From Streptomyces niger (GTDB lineage Bacteria; Actinomycetota; Actinomycetes; Streptomycetales; Streptomycetaceae): a stretch of DNA of 64,000 nucleotides. A program made the position numbers and the translations under genes. Position 1 is the first letter of the stretch; each line of letters opens with the position of its first letter. Where the stretch lies: positions 1 through 64,000 of the forward strand of contig NZ_JOFQ01000024.1 of NCBI RefSeq assembly GCF_000718305.1. The letters run 5' to 3'. Positions 61,195-64,000 of this stretch are shown here, in pieces. A model generated the notes under the pieces. The model had not been told where the DNA came from. It did no database searches and saw only the letters and a program-made list of their open reading frames with translations.

Positions 61195-61403
61195 GCGGAC
61201 AGCGTACGACCGGCTGCCCCCCGGGGGGTCGTGCGAAGTGCCGGGGGCCGGCACGGAGACGACCGTATGTGCCCGGCGACGGGACGGTGCGTACGACCGG
61301 GTCTCAGCATGCGTACAGCGTGGGCGTGACGCAGGCTTGGACTCTTAGGATCCGAGCGCTCGCGCGGGCTGGGCACACCGGACCACCGGTGCCCGCGTGA
61401 GAC

Positions 61404-61419
61404 ACTGGTCTAGACAACT
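61404..61419. promoter_or_regulatory. DasR-responsive element (dre) upstream of ptsH
   Basis: ACTGGTCTAGACAACT differs at one base from the 16-bp dre consensus ACTGGTCTAGACCACT. It ends 23 bases before the ptsH start, overlapping the expected promoter. DasR, the GntR-type N-acetylglucosamine regulator, is known to control pts genes in S. coelicolor. The rest of the 61195-61442 spacer shows nothing more. Confidence 0.85.
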
Positions 61420-61442
61420 TTTCCGACCCGAAGGGCAACACA

Positions 61443-61724
61443 ATGGCTGAGCGCCGCGTCAATGTCGGATGGGCCGAGGGTCTGCACGCCCGCCCCGCCT
61501 CGATCTTCGTCCGTGCGGCCACCGCATCCGGCGTGCCGGTCACGATCGCCAAGGGTGACGGCAACCCCGTCAACGCCGCTTCCATGCTCGCGGTCCTGGG
61601 CCTGGGCGCCCAGGGTGGCGAGGAGATCGTGCTGGCTTCGGACGCCGAGGGCGCCGACGCCGCGCTGGACCGCCTGGCGAAGCTCGTCTCCGAGGGCCTG
61701 GAGGAGCTCCCGGAGACGGTCTGA
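61443..61724 (+). CDS. ptsH: Phosphocarrier protein HPr
   Basis: 93 aa. Phospho-acceptor His15 in GLHARPAS and the loop around position 46-50 (NAASMLAVLGLGAQGGEEIV). Carries phosphate from enzyme I to EIIA proteins of the sugar phosphotransferase system, here chiefly for N-acetylglucosamine and fructose. Single-gene unit with a dre site in front and a strong terminator behind; ptsI and crr are elsewhere. AAGGG 8 bases upstream of ATG 61443. Confidence 0.97.
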   Translation: MAERRVNVGWAEGLHARPASIFVRAATASGVPVTIAKGDGNPVNAASMLAVLGLGAQGGEEIVLASDAEGADAALDRLAKLVSEGLEELPETV

Positions 61725-61770
61725 CCCTTCGGGCACCCCGGCGGCCGCACGCCGCCGGAACGGCCTCTCA

Positions 61771-61815
61771 CGGCCCCGCCACGGTGGCCCCCGCACGGGG
61801 GCACGGGCGGGGCCG
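61771..61815. terminator. Nested hairpin after ptsH
   Basis: Outer arms CGGCCCCGCC / GGCGGGGCCG (61771-61780, 61806-61815) and inner GCCCCC-GCAC-GGGGGC (61787-61802). Starts 47 bases past the stop. Very stable. Confidence 0.8.
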
Positions 61816-61941
61816 TTCCGCGTCCGCCGGACAGTGGACGCTGCCGGGCCCCACGCAATTGTCGAACGAGTTCCACCGCGAGTGTCGAACCGGTCCACCC
61901 GAGCCGATTACCACGACGGGGAAATAAAGCGGCGCGCACGC

Positions 61942-62058
61942 ATGGCGGCCATCCGAGAATTCGAGCGCGCGAAGAAATGCAAGCACGCCAAAGAAATTCG
62001 AGCACACCGAAGAAGGGGCGTCGCTTTCCTCAGGTCTTGTATACGGCAGCGGTGTTAA
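61942..62058 (+). CDS. Possible small basic ORF (38 aa)
   Basis: ATG 61942 to TAA 62058. The translation begins MAAIREFERAKKC and continues KHAKEIRAHRRRGVAFLRSC; an amphipathic, very basic helix is predicted. It is built on three imperfect 18-19-base repeats (61959-62014). No good ribosome site (GGGGAA is 23 bases upstream). May be only repeat DNA. The rest of 61816-62093 is AT-richer than average, with GTATAC at 62039 that could be a GntR-type half-site. Confidence 0.25.
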   Translation: MAAIREFERAKKCKHAKEIRAHRRRGVAFLRSCIRQRC

Positions 62059-62093
62059 TTCCGGGCGCGCGTCATGTGTACGGGCGGTTTCGC

Positions 62094-62753
62094 TCACCTC
62101 ACCGCCGGCGCCGGGTGGCGCAGCCGGTGGGCGGGCAGCGCGTGCTCCAGGTGGGCGGCCGTGAGCGCGCGAGCGCGCTCGGCGTCGCCGCGCGCCACCG
62201 CGTCCACGATGGCGCCGTGCTCCTGCCAGTACCGGTCCACGTCCCCCGGCGACGTCCCGCCCAGGTCGACCGCGTACACCCAGTCGATCTTGCGGCGCAC
62301 CTGAATGAGCAGCGCCGTCATGCTGGCGCTGTCGCTCGCCTGCGCGAGCGTCACGTGGAACCAGCCGTCCAGTTGCCGCAGGTCGCCGGGGTCACCGTGG
62401 CGGGCTCTCGCCTGCCCGAGCCGGACCAGGCCGCGCAGCACCTTCAGGTGCGCGGCGGAGCGGCGGGCCGCGGCGCGGGCGGCGCCCAGGGGCTCCAGGA
62501 GGAGGCGGATGTCCAGGAGGTCGGCGGCCTCCTGTGCGGTCGGCTCGGCGACGCACGCGCCCGCGTGCCGCCGGGTGGTGACGAACCCCTCGGACTCCAG
62601 GGTGCGCAGCGCTTCGCGTACGGGGACGCGGGAGACGCCGTACCGGGCGGCGAGCAGTTCCTCGATCAGCCGGGAGCCGGGCGGGTACGCGCCGGATACG
62701 ATGTCGTCGCGAATCGCCGTGCAGACCGCATGCGTCGAAATATTTCCTCGCAT
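62094..62753 (-). CDS. GntR-family regulator (FadR subfamily)
   Basis: 219 aa. Winged HTH at ~8-70 (IRDDIVSGAYPPGSRLIEEL, YGVSRVPVREALRTLESEGF) and an FCD domain at ~75-205 with metal-binding His residues (DGWFHVTLAQASDS; HLEHALPAH) and Asp/His in ADLLDIRLLLEPLG. FadR/FCD regulators respond to organic acids or sugar acids. No obvious target beside it. The upstream spacer 62754-62958 has an AT-rich run (GAATATTTTTTGG at 62855) and two AAAGGGGTGCCGG repeats (62875-62910). Confidence 0.88.
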   Translation of the reverse strand: MRGNISTHAVCTAIRDDIVSGAYPPGSRLIEELLAARYGVSRVPVREALRTLESEGFVTTRRHAGACVAEPTAQEAADLLDIRLLLEPLGAARAAARRSAAHLKVLRGLVRLGQARARHGDPGDLRQLDGWFHVTLAQASDSASMTALLIQVRRKIDWVYAVDLGGTSPGDVDRYWQEHGAIVDAVARGDAERARALTAAHLEHALPAHRLRHPAPAVR

Positions 62754-62958
62754 CGTCCGTGCCTCCGCCGGAATCCTCTGGAAACGCCGCCGGGCGACGC
62801 CTTTCCGTGACTCTATGACACCGGGCCACCCATTCCGACGGCCATGACGAATTTCTGAATATTTTTTGGCCGACGAAAGGGGTGCCGGTCGGTGAAAGGG
62901 GTGCCGGCCGAGGAACGGGGCGCACGGGTACGCGGGGGCGGAAGCGTTCCCGGAGACG

Positions 62959-62990
62959 CCGAAGCCCCGGCCGTCGGGCCGGGGCTTCGG
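62959..62990 (-). terminator. Hairpin after the M23 peptidase gene
   Basis: CCGAAGCCCCGGCC-GTCG-GGCCGGGGCTTCGG, perfect 14-bp arms, 35 bases past the peptidase stop. Strong terminator. Confidence 0.85.
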
Positions 62991-63024
62991 GTGGTACGCG
63001 GAGTGCGCCGTACGGGGCGGACCC

Positions 63025-63843
63025 TCAGACGCTGACGCCGTGCGAGCGCAGGTACGCGATCGGGTCGATGTCCGAGCCGTAGTCCGGGCCGGTGCGCGCC
63101 TCGAAGTGCAGGTGCGGGCCGGTGGTGTTGCCGGTGTTGCCGGACAGCGCGATCTGCTGGTTCGCGGAGACCTTCTGGCCGACCGAGACGCCGATGGACG
63201 ACAGGTGGCCGTACTGGGTGTAGGTGCCGTCTTCCATCTTGAGGACGATGTTGTTGCCGTAGGCGCCGCCCCAGCCGGCCTCGACGACGGTGCCCGCGCC
63301 GACGGCGTGGACGGCGGTGCCGGAGGCGGCGTGGAAGTCGATGCCGGTGTGGCTGCCGGAGGACCACAGGCCGCTGGAGGCCTTGTAGCCGGTGGAGACG
63401 TAGCTGCCGGCGATCGGCGCGACGAAACCGGAGGGGCTGAGGGTGGTGCGGGCCTGCGAGCGCGAGGCGCGGGCCTTGGCGGCCTTCTTCTTGGCGGCCT
63501 CGGCGGCGGCCTTGCGCCGCTCCTCCTGGGCCTTCTTCTTGGCGGCCTCGGCGCTCTTCACGGCCGCGTCCTCGACCTGGGTGCGCGCCGCGGCGACCTC
63601 GGCGGCCTCCTCCTGCGCGTCGGCCTGCGCGACGATGTTGTCGGCGACCCGGTCGCCGGTGTCGGCGAGGGCACGGGTCAGGCCGGCGTCGGTGGTGGCG
63701 GCCGAGTCCTCGTTCGCGGCCAGCGCCGGGGAGGCGATGGAGACGACGACGCCGGTCGCCGCGGCCATACCGGCGATGTTGCGGGTGGTCCGGGCAGCAC
63801 GGCCGGGGCGGCGGTGCTTGCCGGTGGCACGGGTGAACGCCAT
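63025..63843 (-). CDS. Secreted M23 (LytM) peptidase, c-di-AMP-riboswitch controlled
   Basis: 272 aa. The signal peptide probably is cleaved after SIASPALA (~residue 42). A long Ala/Glu/Lys/Arg coiled coil spans ~50-130 (QEEAAEVAAARTQVEDAAVK; KKKAQEERRKAAAEAAKKK). The LytM domain has the Zn ligands in SSGSHTGIDFHA and GPHLHFEAR. Cleaves peptidoglycan cross-links or acts with a partner through the coiled coil. ATG 63843 with AAAGGAG 10 bases upstream. Its leader is a ydaO-type riboswitch, which in Streptomyces controls cell-wall hydrolases at spore germination. Confidence 0.93.
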   Translation of the reverse strand: MAFTRATGKHRRPGRAARTTRNIAGMAAATGVVVSIASPALAANEDSAATTDAGLTRALADTGDRVADNIVAQADAQEEAAEVAAARTQVEDAAVKSAEAAKKKAQEERRKAAAEAAKKKAAKARASRSQARTTLSPSGFVAPIAGSYVSTGYKASSGLWSSGSHTGIDFHAASGTAVHAVGAGTVVEAGWGGAYGNNIVLKMEDGTYTQYGHLSSIGVSVGQKVSANQQIALSGNTGNTTGPHLHFEARTGPDYGSDIDPIAYLRSHGVSV

Positions 63844-63869
63844 GACCGGCGCACTCCTTTCCTTCCTTC

Positions 63870-64000
63870 TCGCCTACCGGGTTAGCTGACGGGTTCGGAG
63901 CAGGAAGGTCTCCTACGGCCCCCTCCGCAGAGGGCGCCGATTCACCCCAAGGGACATGTGGGTCCCCGGCTCCCCTGGCTCGCGCCGTACGGGGACTCGG
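63870..64000 (-). ncRNA. c-di-AMP riboswitch (ydaO/yuaA type), 5' part off the edge
   Basis: On the minus strand, in order: AGGGGAGCCGGGGACCCAC, CTTGGGGTGAATCGGCGC, GGGCCGTAGGAGACCTT, and CCGAACCCGTCAGCTAACCC then GGTAGGCG. The final block is the most conserved part of the ydaO class and fits almost base for base. It ends ~27 bases before the start codon of the M23 peptidase, leaving the AAAGGAG free. The first stem of the consensus would lie beyond position 64000. In Streptomyces c-di-AMP binding turns such genes off. Confidence 0.93.

Noticed and set aside
58471..61329. 952-codon plus-strand frame
   Set aside because: Mirror of patA with Gly/Glu/Val/Asp repeats; no start signal.
1..64000. 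CRISPR array, rRNA, tRNA or insertion sequence
   Set aside because: No regularly spaced palindromic repeats with unique spacers, no rRNA or tRNA signatures and no transposase domain were recognised in any frame.

Overview
The window is chromosomal DNA of a Streptomyces or very close relative. Evidence: very high GC with strong third-position GC bias, GTG starts and 4-base stop/start overlaps, an XRE/DUF397 regulator set, SepH, CutRS, DUF3093/DUF3159/DUF3710/DUF4193/DUF5998 genes, a DasR-type operator at ptsH, and TTA (bldA-dependent) codons confined to one accessory region. From about 24 kb rightwards the order (methyltransferase, K+ genes, kdpDE, dut, cutRS, hemH, sepH, tdk, ptsH) agrees with what I remember of the S. 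coelicolor SCO5839-SCO5901 region in reverse; that is memory, not a search.

Layout. 0-2.8 kb: histidine utilisation (hutU partial, hutH) with a divergent IclR regulator and a perfect inverted-repeat operator between them. 2.8-6.2 kb: AraC regulator/DUF2000 pair, a DUF4232 lipoprotein, and an XRE-DUF397-DUF397 operon. 6.4-11.5 kb: amino-acid permease, a fold-III PLP decarboxylase and a PucR regulator. 11.6-14.6 kb: a LolD/FtsX-type ABC exporter preceded by a 23-bp direct repeat. 14.7-23.9 kb: an accessory stretch with a second DUF4232 lipoprotein, a frameshifted remnant of a PglW-type NERD/kinase defence gene, a spore-photoproduct-lyase-like radical SAM gene, and a 5.27-kb islet carrying VapBC and a single-chain restriction-modification enzyme. 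The islet is bounded by 34-bp direct repeats derived from the 3' end of the neighbouring RNA methyltransferase gene, and a displaced copy of that gene's 3' end remains at 18.63 kb.

23.9-38.2 kb holds the methyltransferase and a cluster of potassium genes: KimA-type transporter, a TrkA-N channel-like protein, two TrkA proteins and the KdpDE two-component system, with no kdpFABC structural genes in the window. 38.7-51.5 kb is housekeeping (dut with DUF3710 and a thioesterase, CutRS, inositol monophosphatase, coproporphyrin ferrochelatase, an MFS transporter and a lactone oxidase). 52-61 kb has sepH, a sulfurtransferase, a VOC protein, thymidine kinase, a phosphodiesterase, DUF5998 and a PatA-type protein acetyltransferase. 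61.4-64 kb has ptsH under a DasR-like operator, a GntR regulator, and a secreted M23 peptidase whose leader is a c-di-AMP (ydaO-type) riboswitch that runs into the right edge.

The observations most worth following are the integrase-less att-bounded defence islet, the pglW pseudogene with a 7-bp tandem duplication that explains its first frameshift, the bldA dependence of the restriction enzyme, and several unassigned repeat families in spacers (11.6, 54.3, 55.45, 56.2-56.4 and 61.96 kb).
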